The translations under genes were made by a program, and so were the position numbers. Source: Rhizophagus irregularis (Eukaryota > Glomeromycota > Glomeromycetes > Glomerales > Glomeraceae). Taken from it: a DNA stretch of 64,000 nt. The stretch spans positions 930,001 through 994,000 of the forward strand of contig NC_089455.1 in NCBI RefSeq assembly GCF_026210795.1, given 5' to 3'. The stretch's first letter is position 1. Every line of letters starts with the position of its first letter. Under the pieces are notes generated by a model. The model did no database searches and had not been told where the DNA came from. It saw nothing but the letters and a program-made list of their open reading frames with translations. This document shows positions 27,926-39,044 of the stretch, piece after piece.

Positions 27926-29670
27926 ATTTTTTCTGTATAATGGTAAAGTATAAGAAAAAGAACGAGTCCAAAAGACCTGTAAAAAGTTTGACGAAATACT
28001 ATTGATAGATAAAGATCTTTGAATTCGTAAATAATAAGAAATAACCAATAAAGGTCCTCGAGGTGCGAAGTTGAACATTCAAAAAAAAAAATGGGTTTTT
28101 TTTGTTAATCATCTCGTGATCGGGAATCGGCACAGTACCCTCTGGCCGGAATTATAGGTTCGGCCAGCATTAGTATAATGTGAGATAAAATAGGCAATTC
28201 AGTTAATTATAATCCAATTTTTTAATTCTGACAAGTATTATAATTAGTTTGGAAATATAGAATTAGTTTATATTAATAATTTTACTTAAAATTCATTAAT
28301 TAGAATTAATTTTAAATTAATAATACAAATTAATCTATTAATAAGTATCTGTATTTAGTGTTATTATTATCTATGAATAAAATGTGATAAAACACATCTG
28401 AAGTATAAGAATATTGGAATGTTAAAAAAAACATGATATTTAATTTGGTATTTTTATAATAATTGATTCAAATTTAATCATTAGAATTTACAGTAGAGAA
28501 ATCATCTAAAGAGGAATGAAAAAGAGAAACAGAGGAAAAGGAGGAGCATTATATATATAGTATTTAGTATATAGATATATATCCAGTATAAATATATTAT
28601 CTCCAGCATAATTCACACCAATCTCTATCAGTCAATAATCACACTAATTAGCTAATATACAGGAATATAGGAACATTAGATATATATATAATATGAATTG
28701 ATGATACTAAAGGAAAAATAAAAACTGTGATTAACTTTTTAATCAGCTAAAAACTCAAGCTCAAGCTGAACTAGAAGCGGTTAAAAATGCCAAAGAATTA
28801 ATTATGGGATATCCATATTGATAGAAAAAGCTGATAGAAAACTTCAAAAATACTAAGAAGTGATAAGAAAATAAACTTTTTATGATATAGACTGTAAAAG
28901 CTGACAATCTTAAGCTTTGGGAATGTATTTATTTGAATTCTGTTATTTGATTATTTATTGTCCATTGGTCTGCTGAGTTGACTTTATTGGCTTCAATTAC
29001 AATTCACTGAAAATATCAGTAAAAAAAAATTCACAAATATAAATTACTTATTTAGTTGTATTATCATGCAATCATAGAAAATAGAAAAACATTGATATAA
29101 GTGATTACATCAATAAAAGAATTAAATTGGCGTTTGGTCTGATGATATCATCTCTTTTTTTATATACTGTATATATAAAACATCATGATTATCTAATTTA
29201 AAAGCCAATTGCTTTTTCTAGTAAAATTTGATGTAAGAAATTTGATATGAGTAATTATAAAGGTTTGCAAAAAAATAATATAAATACTGCCTTTTCAGAT
29301 TTTAAAAAAGGATATAGTAATTATATAAAATAAAGAGAGGATTCCATTTTTTCATAAATACATCATATTAATAAAAAATCAGTGTTTATATCATTTAACA
29401 TACAATAACACTTATATCTGATTCTGATTACTTGCCTTACTTCAAATAGAACTTTAAAGAATAGTCCTTGATAAACTTTGATAGTTGATACTTTCAAAAG
29501 ATGAATGGCTGTAATGTTAATAAAATTCAAGAATTTTTTACAAACACATAAATAATATATTGTTAAAGGATTCAGCAACTGATGAAGAAAAAAACTAAGT
29601 GAAATTATTAATCAATAAACAAAAGTAAGTAACTTTAAAATAAAGTTGAGGTAAAGAAATAAGTTATTTC
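27926..29670. other. intergenic region with small hairpin
   Basis: It contains the OLA1 5' leader and about 1.5 kb of AT-rich DNA without a supported gene. A GC-rich hairpin with arms CTGGCCG (28142-28148) and CGGCCAG (28161-28167) stands out against the AT background and may be a repeat end. A short exon-like open stretch near 28745-28822 (LKTQAQAELEAVKNAKELI) ends in a stop and has no partner exon that I can find. Confidence 0.4.
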
Positions 29671-30745
29671 TGCATTTTGTTAATCATCTTAATGGATTGA
29701 AATAAGTAAAAACCTATTACAGTTTTGCATTTTGTTAACAGTCTTAGCAAGGCTGAAATAAATAAGAGCTTGTCATGGGCTCATGGCTTTGCACTTTATT
29801 ACAGTCAAACCTCTATATACTGATGAGGTTATTTTAAGGAAAAAATATTGGTATATTGAATTATCATCACACAATTACTATATATCATATTATAAATCAC
29901 GTTTATTATTAGATTAGCGAACAGTTAGATTTTGATACTAATACTTCTAATTGGAAACAATATCAATACTTACAAGTAACATAATGCAGAGCAAATACCA
30001 CCTGATTAAAGGTAGAGTGTATCATGTGATACTTCATATAGATTGATTAGTCAAATTCCTTATTACATAGTAATACTATTTTCTGTACAATATAAACTTT
30101 TGTAATACTTAACATAAATGGATAAAATTTATATCGTTAGAAAGCCACAATTTTGAACTTTTATTTTTTTAATTAAAAAAACTTCTTTTATAAAAAAAAT
30201 CTTTAAAAAACACCTAATGAAGTTGTGACTAGACATATATGTTTTTGCGACTAGGCAATCTTGAATTTTATTGGTTGTTAGTATCAGTTGTATATTTAAA
30301 ATGTAAACAAATGATCAGCAAACCTATAGTAAAATAATTTGCCATCCACTACATATAAAAAATGATTGACATATACTCTACTCTTAATGATCTAAAATAA
30401 TTAAATTTTAGCAAAATAAACTGCAAAAGAATTCAGATTAAATCTTTTACTTGGGCCAACTTTATAGTGCTGGTCCAAATTAATACTAGTGTAGCTAAAA
30501 TATCGGTACATCTTAATATATGTTATTATAAAAGGATCAAGAAAAAGTATTAGTATACGACTATACGTTACATTGCGAAATTATATACAATATCAATATA
30601 ACGCAGTTTTTTATTATACATGAAACAAAACAATGAAAATTTATCGGTACAGGAAATTATCAGTACACTGGGGATCAGTACATAGAGGTTTGACTGTAAT
30701 TGCCTTAGCGAGATTGAAATAAGTAAGGATAACACATTTCTGGCC
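29671..30745 (+). repeat. short tandem array (about 3 units) split by a transposon
   Basis: Related units begin TGCATTTTGTTAA...TTGAAATAAGTAA (from about 29671), TGCATTTTGTTAACAGTCTTAGCAAG...GAAATAAATAA (from about 29727), and a third that starts GCACTTTATTA at about 29791 and continues only after the element, at 30699, as CTTAGCGAGATTGAAATAAGTAA. The interruption shows the transposon arrived after the array formed. Confidence 0.6.
29802..30696. mobile_element. non-autonomous pogo/Tc1-mariner-like element
   Basis: 895 bp bounded by inverted ends. The left end is CAGTCAAACCTCTATATACT; the right end, read in reverse, is CAGTCAAACCTCTATGTACT (one mismatch in 20). A TA dinucleotide flanks each side (29800-29801 and 30697-30698), the target duplication expected for Tc1/mariner/pogo elements. 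The CAGT[CA]AAACCTCTATA end is typical of pogo-like elements. No transposase frame is inside, so it would depend on an enzyme encoded elsewhere. Confidence 0.8.
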
Positions 30746-32469
30746 ACATAAATAATTTTCACGAAGGTGAAGTTTTATTGGAATACTAAGGTCTACTAAT
30801 TCTGGAGGAGGAATTAGTTATGTACCTCCCTTAATAATCCAAGAAAACTTCCTCTCATTAAGTTACTTATACAGTTATACTTAATTGATATTAACCATCA
30901 TTTTTTAAAAAAAAATTAATAAGGAACATACCAAAGTTGCCAATGTAATATGTGAATTCTAGAATCTATCCAAAAAAATAAACAAAAACATAATGATACA
31001 GGTGAAGAAGATGAAGTCATGAAGACGATTTGGCAAAAAAAGAAAAAATTCTTACATTCAAGAAACATGAAATTTTCAATCAAAGAAAGGGAAGTAAAAC
31101 TTCGGACTTTTCCATGACAGAAAAGTTGGTTTTACATCTTAACAAGTGTAAGAAATATATTATTTATTACTGTAAATTTCAGTATTATATAAAATTGAAT
31201 TTTGTTGTGTCCTTTAACCAGATGAACTGGTTTGAACAGTATATAACCTTTAATACAAGCCTTTGTAATAATTCCAAGAGGACTTTTAAAAAGAACTTCT
31301 TTAAGCTTTTAAACAATAATTATTTAAATAATCATCTACCTCGGAGTATTGATCATCAGCTCGGAAGAGCCACGAATTGTACGACAATCACCAGGTCTGT
31401 GCGGCATATTAATTTTCGCATATAACCAGAAAAACTAATGCACCCGGTCCCCCTAACCTCTGTTTTCCCCGAACAAACGCGTTAAAATTCTTGCTTAAAT
31501 GCTTTGTTGCAACACAGGACCTACTATATATGTTAATATTGACGGCAAAACCATATGCTATGAAGGGCTGAGAACTTTGCAATTTCCGAGATCTACGCGA
31601 ATTAGCCAACTTTGAGTCTTGTGGGGAAGATCTTCATGTGAAAAATCCGTACGCATATGCTTTCAAAGGGTTCTTGGCATCATACGATAAAGAGAATCAT
31701 CTTCCTTATCTTCGGCGTTCGGTCCTTTTATTTTTCCGCGGTCTACAGTAACGAGATATAAAACGCCAGACTGGTAGAAGTTCAGCCAACCTTCCCGCGA
31801 GTGTGTATATACCCTTTGGTCGTCGTTCATAAAGATAATGATGGAGGACTGTAAGACTGCAAGATTCCACTCTAAATCTAAATTTTTTGTGATGAAGGGC
31901 TAAAAATTTGAGCAAGACAGGAGGATATCTAATATGACCGATTTGAGAGCTATCACCGCTACTGGCAATATTCGTCTCAATTGCTTTCTTCGTGGAGAGA
32001 CTGTTAATAATATTTCGATATAACAATTGATAACAGTTTGGCCTTTGATAACCTAAAAGACTCGATCAGAAATGTCCGGCAAGTCTTACGTCAAACAAAC
32101 TTCGATCTATACGAAGTTAATTTTTTCCAACCCAATCATGCTAGTCTCTTCTGTAAATAGTTTTCCGGATAGCCAAGGGACCACAAAGTGAAATTTCTAA
32201 ACATTTTCCCACTTGCGTATCGTAACTCTCATAGAAAGGAACCCTTATCCTCAAGAAAATGGTCAATTCATGTCCTCATATACCCCAGAAATGATTAATG
32301 TAAAGCGATATATTCGCATTTTTTTTATGTACTGTTAGGCCGTGTCTTCCGGCAACGATTTATTTTACATGTATCACGGGCTACGTCCCGACCCTTGTAT
32401 TAATAAAGTTTGATTACCTTTGCCAAGTAACATTGAACATTTTTTGCCGTACATGTAGCATTATTAACC
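30746..32469. other. accessory region without supported gene
   Basis: From about 31340 the base composition becomes clearly less AT-rich than the surroundings and stays so to about 34000. Short frames occur on both strands (66 to 131 residues) but show no family signature, low-complexity signal or splice logic. The block 31340-32400 may be a repeat or an old insertion. Confidence 0.35.
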
Positions 32470-33130
32470 ATGACAGTTTGTGATAGTGGAACAGCAAACC
32501 CATCCGAGCTTGAGATATTGAGACAGCGCAACGCTGAGCTTGGGGCTAAGATTTCCAGGCTTGAGGAAAAGAATTTCGAGCTTGAAGAAGAACGGAGACT
32601 ATCATCCAATTATCTTATGAAACAGATGATCGAGCTTAGGAACGAGAGGGCTCTCCTCCATACCGAGAATTTCGATCTCAAATTCGAGATAACGAAGCTC
32701 AGAGGATCGTGAGTCCAGACTCGCGAAGATGAGACAGATTAATGAGAATTATGAGCTTAAAGCCGAGATAGCAAAATTAAGGCATTATATCGATGAGCTT
32801 AAAAAAGAATTAGAATCTAAGAAAAACCGCAAATTCCAGACTAGATGCATCCAGATAGCTAAAATTCTTAACGAGGAACCTATTATCGAATATCGCCCCT
32901 CTTTCATGCAAGGATTAGAGCTTGATGCCTTCTTTCAAAAATATCGAATCGCATTGGAGGTGCAAGGGGCTCATAGCACCAGATGGTATAAAGATATCAA
33001 AAAACTCGAGGACATCGTTAATCATGATCGGAAAAAAAGATGCATTTGTCTAGATAATGGAATTTTCCTTATTGAGGTATGGTATGATCAAACCGGAAAT
33101 CGTTATTCCAGAAAGGATACAAAAAATTAA
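32470..33130 (+). pseudogene. coiled-coil plus PD-(D/E)XK-like endonuclease protein, frameshifted
   Basis: Two open frames in different phases lie end to end. 32470-32712 (81 residues with stop) is coiled coil (ELEILRQRNAELGAKISRLE). Frame +1, open from before the ATG at 32729 to 33130, continues the coiled coil (YELKAEIAKLRHYIDELKKE). It ends in a compact domain: QGLELDAFF, then IALEVQGAH, then ICLDNGIFLIEVWYD. LELD plus ExQG plus a late IEV strand resembles Vsr/restriction-type nuclease folds with the catalytic lysine replaced by Gln. The frames overlap near 32700-32713, so a single-base indel would account for the break. The family with repeated ENAELKAE-like heptads is one I associate with Rhizophagus. 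It is either a pseudogene or, less likely, two separate short genes. No intron of sensible size bridges the shift. Confidence 0.6.
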
Positions 33131-33470
33131 GGAATTCATTAATCAAGCATCCAAAAGTTTCGATATCCTATAAACAACAACTTATAATACATGTAAATTT
33201 CTATTAAATTGCAGATAAATATCGCAAAATTGGGTTTCTCAATCTTTGTATTTAGTATCTTCACCACTGAATCCGTGGTGCCACATGTATCGAATAATAA
33301 TGACCGAAATTTCACTGCGCCTATATGGCATCCAGGGCTTTATTAGTTCGAAGTGTAACGAAGGACTATATACTTCTACGTTCGATAACGTCATGTCCGG
33401 ACCCAGAAACTGAACCTATGTTCCTTAGATAATAGATTTGTAATTTAACCACTACTTTTGGGAGCTCTAC
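33131..33470. other. spacer between the two broken accessory genes
   Basis: 340 bases with no ORF or repeat that I can support. Confidence 0.4.
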
Positions 33471-34138
33471 ATGGACAAAGGAAATCCCGAAAACCCATGT
33501 CATATTGTACTCCCGTACAGTCAGTTTGAAACTAGAAATAATGAACCCAATTCCTCCATGCGCCAGGTGTCAGTTGGTGATGAAATCGATGAAACACATG
33601 GGCGTTGCAGAGGTCCACTCATGATAGTTGACATGATCCCGAAATCTGACCGTAACCACATTGCAACCTCACTTGGCCTTGAGCTCCAAGATGGAGATCA
33701 AAATGATGATATCGGTTATATGAAAAAAAAGTTCTTGTCTGTTATATTGAAGAAGTTGGTGATTATGGATTTGACCATATCATTGTCATCGGGGAACGCT
33801 ACTGGACTCCTTTTTATGGACTGCTTCGGCCGCGTGTTTGATTTGGATTCTATGGGTAATGTATTATGGTTACTTGGCGATTACTCCAAAAGAGTGGAAA
33901 GAGTGACAAAAGGACTCAAGACTGGCCGGGGGTACCATGGATTCCGGTGGAATTGTTATTGAAACTAAGGATTGTATGTACAAAATTTGCTCTTTACTCT
34001 TTTTTTTTTATCTTAAATTTTTATTTTAGCAATTTCTTCCAGATTCACCATATGATTACCATACCTTCCCTGTTGAAAAAATAAACAAGAAAACGAGGTC
34101 GAAAAAGAAAAGCTCAAAAAAGAAACATCATCACTGAT
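33471..34138 (+). pseudogene. unnamed accessory gene with frame breaks and basic tail
   Basis: The frame from ATG 33471 reads to 33962 (163 residues), with GDEIDETHGRCRGPLMIVDM early and LLFMDCFGRVFDLDSMGNVL late. Between about 33731 and 33835 a second frame reads VCYIEEVGDYGFDHIIVIGE. This looks more protein-like than the same stretch of the first frame, so a shift into and out of that frame is likely. Near the end, the frame with WPGVPWIPVELLLKLRI splices cleanly at a GT donor (33975) to an exon at 34034-34138, encoding QFLPDSPYDYHTFPVEKINK and a Lys-rich tail ending HHH. I do not recognise the function. The pattern fits a decaying member of a lineage-specific family. Confidence 0.5.
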
Positions 34139-35071
34139 TTTAATTTCTTTGTTTTGATCAGCGTGTACTTTTGATTTAAATTTCAATTAATGTTTGTTAT
34201 CAGATTATTAAAGATTTATTGACATTTTTATTAATTACATTTAGCTGAAGATAATTGATTACTAATTAATATAAGGGTTATTTGCTTTGGAAATAATATT
34301 TAGTTGCATCGTATTGAAAATAAATAAATATGATCTTTGCATTATTAAAACATTAATTGATTTTTTACAATGTCTACTACACCTACACACTTGTTCTACA
34401 TAAAAATAAAGTTTTGCTCACTCGAACAATTCGTGGGCAATGGGCATTAAGTATAACTGATGACCGTTTTTATTCTATCCAGAATATCGATGTTGGGATA
34501 AGTGTAATCAGATCAAAGTGAGTGCTGAATAATCGTGTTAATATAGATAAAGAAAGCTGGTGTAGTCCGTAGCATTAGAATAGAACACGATTTCATTTTT
34601 TTAAAACAAATCTGCGTATAATTTACTTTCGTGCATGACAAATTGTAATGCGCACGCACGAATAAATCCAAACTAGGCGTCCCTTCTACATAAGCAATGC
34701 AAAAATGAATTAAAAGATAAATAATATTATATTTCTTATATTTCTAATATTATAATTTATTTATATTGATTAAATAATAAATAATAGTTTATTTATTTTA
34801 AATTTTATTATACTGGTTGCAAATATAATAATTATAGTAAGGTAATTCAATATAAAATATTAATAAAACAAAAATGTAAGATATAATTCTAAATTACCAT
34901 TTATCAACTAATTCATATTTACCCACTTATAAAATACTTGTTAATCCATATTTTACCCACTTATAAAATACTTGTCACATGATTAACAAACTTCAATAGT
35001 GCATCTTTTTAATTAATTACTCATTCTTTAAACCCAATAAAATAATTAATGTAATTTAACTAAATTGTTCT
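34139..35071. other. AT-rich intergenic region
   Basis: About 930 bases; a 23-base phrase (TACCCACTTATAAAATACTTGTT-like) occurs twice near 34920-34975. No gene was supported. Confidence 0.4.
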
Positions 35072-35465
35072 CATGTCAAAAAGACTAAACTGCTCCCCAG
35101 CCAGCCATTAACAATGCATATGAATAGTATTGTTAACTAACTAATATATAGTGTCATCGACGGCCACGGCATTTTAAATAATTTTGACATTTACCGTATA
35201 CAATTTATATATTAGTTAGTTAACAATACTATTCATATGCATTGTCAATGGCTGGTTGGGAAGCAGTTTAGTCTTTTTGACATGAAAAATGGTAAAAGTT
35301 GAAATGCCCTAACCGTCGATGACACTATATATTAGTTAGTCAACAATATTATTCATATGCATTGTCAATGGTTCCCAGCTTAGTCTTTTTGAAAACGATT
35401 AGTTACGGTTACGGCATTTTAAATAATTTCGACATTTACCGTAACGCCGACGCCGACGCCGTAAT
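35072..35465. repeat. nested inverted-repeat element (three arms)
   Basis: Arm 1 (35072-35160) contains AAAAGACTAAACTGCT and CATATGAATAGTATTG. Arm 2 (35208-35284) is its near-exact inverse, with about 50 bases between them. Arm 3 (35320-35393) repeats arm 2 in the same orientation with more changes and a small deletion. Between the arms a second module with GCATTTTAAATAATTT and GACATTTACCGTA occurs at 35161-35200 and 35407-35445, and a degraded inverse lies at about 35287-35318. The right side ends in CCGTAACGCCGACGCCGACG. It is probably a foldback/MITE-type element that has partly duplicated. No coding capacity. Confidence 0.7.
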
Positions 35466-38022
35466 TCAAGAAATTTCGACAGCACCTATAATCTAATACG
35501 ATTAACTATGCTTCTACTTACAAAATAAGTTACTGGTTGCAGGTATATTCTCAAGATTCAGAATTTGATTGTCACCTCCATATTACGACGTTATCATGCG
35601 ATGATGAGTAATGTATAATATTCCTGATTGGCCGAACGGCACTTCTTATTATCTTACGTCGTCACCATTGGGTATGTATGTATATGTACTATATATATTC
35701 ATTCATATTTCCCCAAACTTTGGAAGCCAAAAGGTCGGACTTCAACCCTGTGGACTGGATTGGATGCTAAATCAATTGTATGTTAATAAAGGGTTGAAAG
35801 TTGAAACGCAATATGCACATTATACGTGCGCTCGCATGCATGAAAATGTGTTTTTTTTCCTTGAAGGATCTAAAGCAGGAATTATACTATCAATGGTCAA
35901 AATGTTTTTCTTCTTTAATACGTCCTCATATGATAGTGTTTCATAAATCTTTTTTGATATATATATTAAGCAAGAAGATTTTTGAAGATCCCGAACAAAC
36001 ACTTCATTGTCAATAAATTGATCCAAACTCTTCATGAAATAGGTTGATATCAGAAAATTATGCTTAAAAAAAAAAAAAATTTTTCTTTATTTTCTTAAAA
36101 AAAAGAAAAATGAGGTTTTACGTAAATCATAAAGGATTCTTTACGCCATCGTCTATCAATGACGCATTTCAAAAATCATGCTAATCCAAATACATTTTAT
36201 TATTATTTTATTATGAAGTAAATTTAACGTTACACTAAAGGTAAAAAATGAAAAGGTAAAAAAAAAAATATTATGTATATTAGATTTTTCTTTTAGAATA
36301 ATAATAATAAAAAAAAAATAAGTATCCAAAAATAAAATTCTGTTACAACGTATTTTTTCCTGACAAAGATTTTCTTTAAATCATTTCCATTTATCCTTTC
36401 TATTGCTTTCTTTTTTTTTCTTCTTTTGCCCCCCCTTATTTTATTATACTTTTTAGGAGAAAAAAATAAAAATTCCGATTCTTGAAAAAAACCTGTTTAT
36501 TTTTAAAATTAAATTTGCCAAAATGTTTATCCATTTTACTATAGATAGATTCATTCCATAATTCAAATATTTATCACACACATAAACATTCGATAAGATC
36601 TTGAGTCTTATTTAGCCAAGTGATCATATTGCGCTATCATTCTTTCGTTTAGTGAAACATGAAACAAAATTATCTTACCTTCTCCTTTCTTCTTCCTTAA
36701 TACTTGTAAACTCAATTCAGCAAAAAAAAAAATAATTACTTTTAAATATTATATTAGCTTTTTTATCCAAAATAATTGAATCGCAGAAAATCATAATAAA
36801 ATCCGATTAACAATTAATTAATTTGAAAGATAATTTTAGCCCAACGATTACGGGAAAAAAAATTTTTCTTTGAACGGTTAATAACATTCTAATCCAAAAA
36901 TAAATTACTGAAAAAAAAACAAAAAAATCATAAGAACGCGTCCATAAATGAAAAATGAAATAAGGGGGGAAAAAAGCAATAAGTTAACCGTGTTACATTA
37001 AATCATAAATCTGTCATTTCATCGTTTAAAGCATAACCTTTCACAAAAAGTCTAAATTAGATATCAAAAAGATTTTTCTAGATATTATATGTTTATATGA
37101 AGGCATAGTTAACTTTAAAAGGTAAACAATATTATAAATCAAAAAAAAAAAAAAACAAATTGTGGTTATGTATATTCTCCTTTACCAGATACTTTTTTTT
37201 TATAGAATTTTTAAAATAGAAGAGGAAAGTTATTATGATTTTTTTTTTATTAAAATATATATAATATCCAAATATATACAATTATACATACATACATATA
37301 TACACATACATATATGAATTTTAAAAGATATTTTTTTTTTTTAAGGATTCTTTTCTTCTGTGATAATAAAGAAACATTTTTTTTAATTAAAACTTCGAAA
37401 TACTTTTGTTTCCCAAATTTAATAGATTATTCCAGATACATATGGCTAATGTCCCCTTAATGGCCGAACGTGGATGATGATCTTTTGATTACAACATAAA
37501 ATGCGTTTTACCAAGAATTACGAATAAAACAATTATACGACTGTGACAACATACACTTTATTTATAATACTATATATAATTAACAGGAACTACTTGAAAT
37601 TGTATGAGTAATTTGTTAAGGCGCATTTTACATTTAAGTAAATAATTAACCATATATTGTAAAATTTATTTGTTATTATAAAATAAGTAAATAAATACTC
37701 ATCGGCACCCGCCTTTTTTCTTCATTTCTTATTTTAAATCGTATTTTTTTTTGTTTTTTTTTATCCTAGTATTTCACTAGTGAAATAAAAAAAAAATAAT
37801 CAAACTTTTCACATTCATTCTCACCCTCTTCCTTTGTATAATAATCCCAATAATCCCCTATCGGAAAAGTAAGAAAAAAAAAAAAGTTTTTTGAGCGTTA
37901 AAACGAATGGATTTGAGTTGATCTCATATATTTAATCATATCTATCGTTTTAAATATTTTTTTTTTAAAAAAAAAAATCTTTCCTTCGTTTCAAAGTCAA
38001 AACTTGTTTTTCGTTAAAATAA
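35466..38022. other. long intergenic region
   Basis: About 2.5 kb with many homopolymer runs. Short frames at 35611-35946 (both phases) lack family features. No gene was supported; the last few hundred bases are the likely promoter of the following gene. Confidence 0.4.
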
Positions 38023-39044
38023 ATGGAAAATAATAATAAGGGAAGAAATTACAGACGTTCAAATAACTGGAGCTCGCAGGGTAAATAAAAAAAATATATT
38101 TTTTTTTATATGATTTATTTGATTTTTATTTTAATTTATTTTAATAGAAAAACAAACTTATTTACATTTTCTTAAAAAATCTAGACGGGATAGACCAGAA
38201 TTATTCCGGAAGAATCAGATCACGTGCAAGATCAAATCATTCGAAAAGAATCTTTACTTCTCCAAAAATCTTCAAACCTACTCAATATCCTTCTCCACCT
38301 CTTTCAAATATTGTCGCTTCAAATGCTCCAAATGATAAAAGTATAAATAATGTGTCAAGTGGATTCATTATTACTGGAATAACAATAGGATCTTTAATAT
38401 TCTTAACAATAATAGTTTATTTGTTAATTCGATTTATAAGAAAAAGAAGAGAATCTTCAAAGTCACGAGAAGTTCAGGAAGACGAAGAATTACCGCATCC
38501 ACGATTAACCTTAAATTTTGTTAAGCATAATCATGCTATACCAGAATTATGTACTACACCAGATACTCAACCGATATTAGATTATTACTCTTCAAAAGCT
38601 GGTTTGACTGACAATTCATCGCCTCCTATTATTAATTCAAATAAAGTAAATAAATTAAGTCACTTTATTAAAGAAGATAATAACGATCATAAATCTACAC
38701 CAGTTGAACTTACCGAAAATATTAGAAAATCTTCTGAAGAGAATGTTAATACTGATTACGTACCACAGTATTACAATGGTATGGAAATACCTCCTTTAGG
38801 TGCCAGAATTATTCCATTGGAACGTCAAGTACAAATCGCAAAGGAATTGACTTCTGTTAATAATAATAATAATAATAAACGAAAGAGCAATAGGAGTATC
38901 AGCAGTCTACTTAGCATTAATAGTAGAAGAAAAAGTAGTACGAGTAATTATCATTATAATTATAATAATTCTAGTACCCCTAATTCGCTTTCTCAAATAA
39001 GTGAAACTCCTCAGAATGAAGGTGCTGCGAAAATAGTTTCTTAA
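38023..39044 (+). CDS. single-pass membrane protein with basic ectodomain
   Basis: Exon 1 (38023-38080, MENNNKGRNYRRSNNWSSQ) joins exon 2 (38185-39044) in frame to 305 residues. Residues 1-75 are Arg/Ser/Asn-rich with no signal peptide (RIRSRARSNHSKRIF, then TQYPSPPLSN). One membrane helix lies at about 80-103 (IITGITIGSLIFLTIIVYLL), followed by RKRRE, which places the 200-residue C-terminus in the cytosol. The tail is polar, with an Asn run near 248 and a Ser/Arg-rich stretch (SNRSISSLLSINSRRKSS) that could be phosphorylated. No domain was recognised. It shares layout with the protein at 24330; a shared IIPL/VIPL phrase in the tails is too short to prove homology. Confidence 0.7.

Noticed and set aside
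31030-31425. 131-residue plus-strand ORF
   Set aside because: Composition looks random, no motif, and no splice partner; not strong enough for a gene.
31409-32026. Minus-strand frames of 66 and 106 residues
   Set aside because: No family features; they lie in a compositionally distinct block where longer chance frames are expected.
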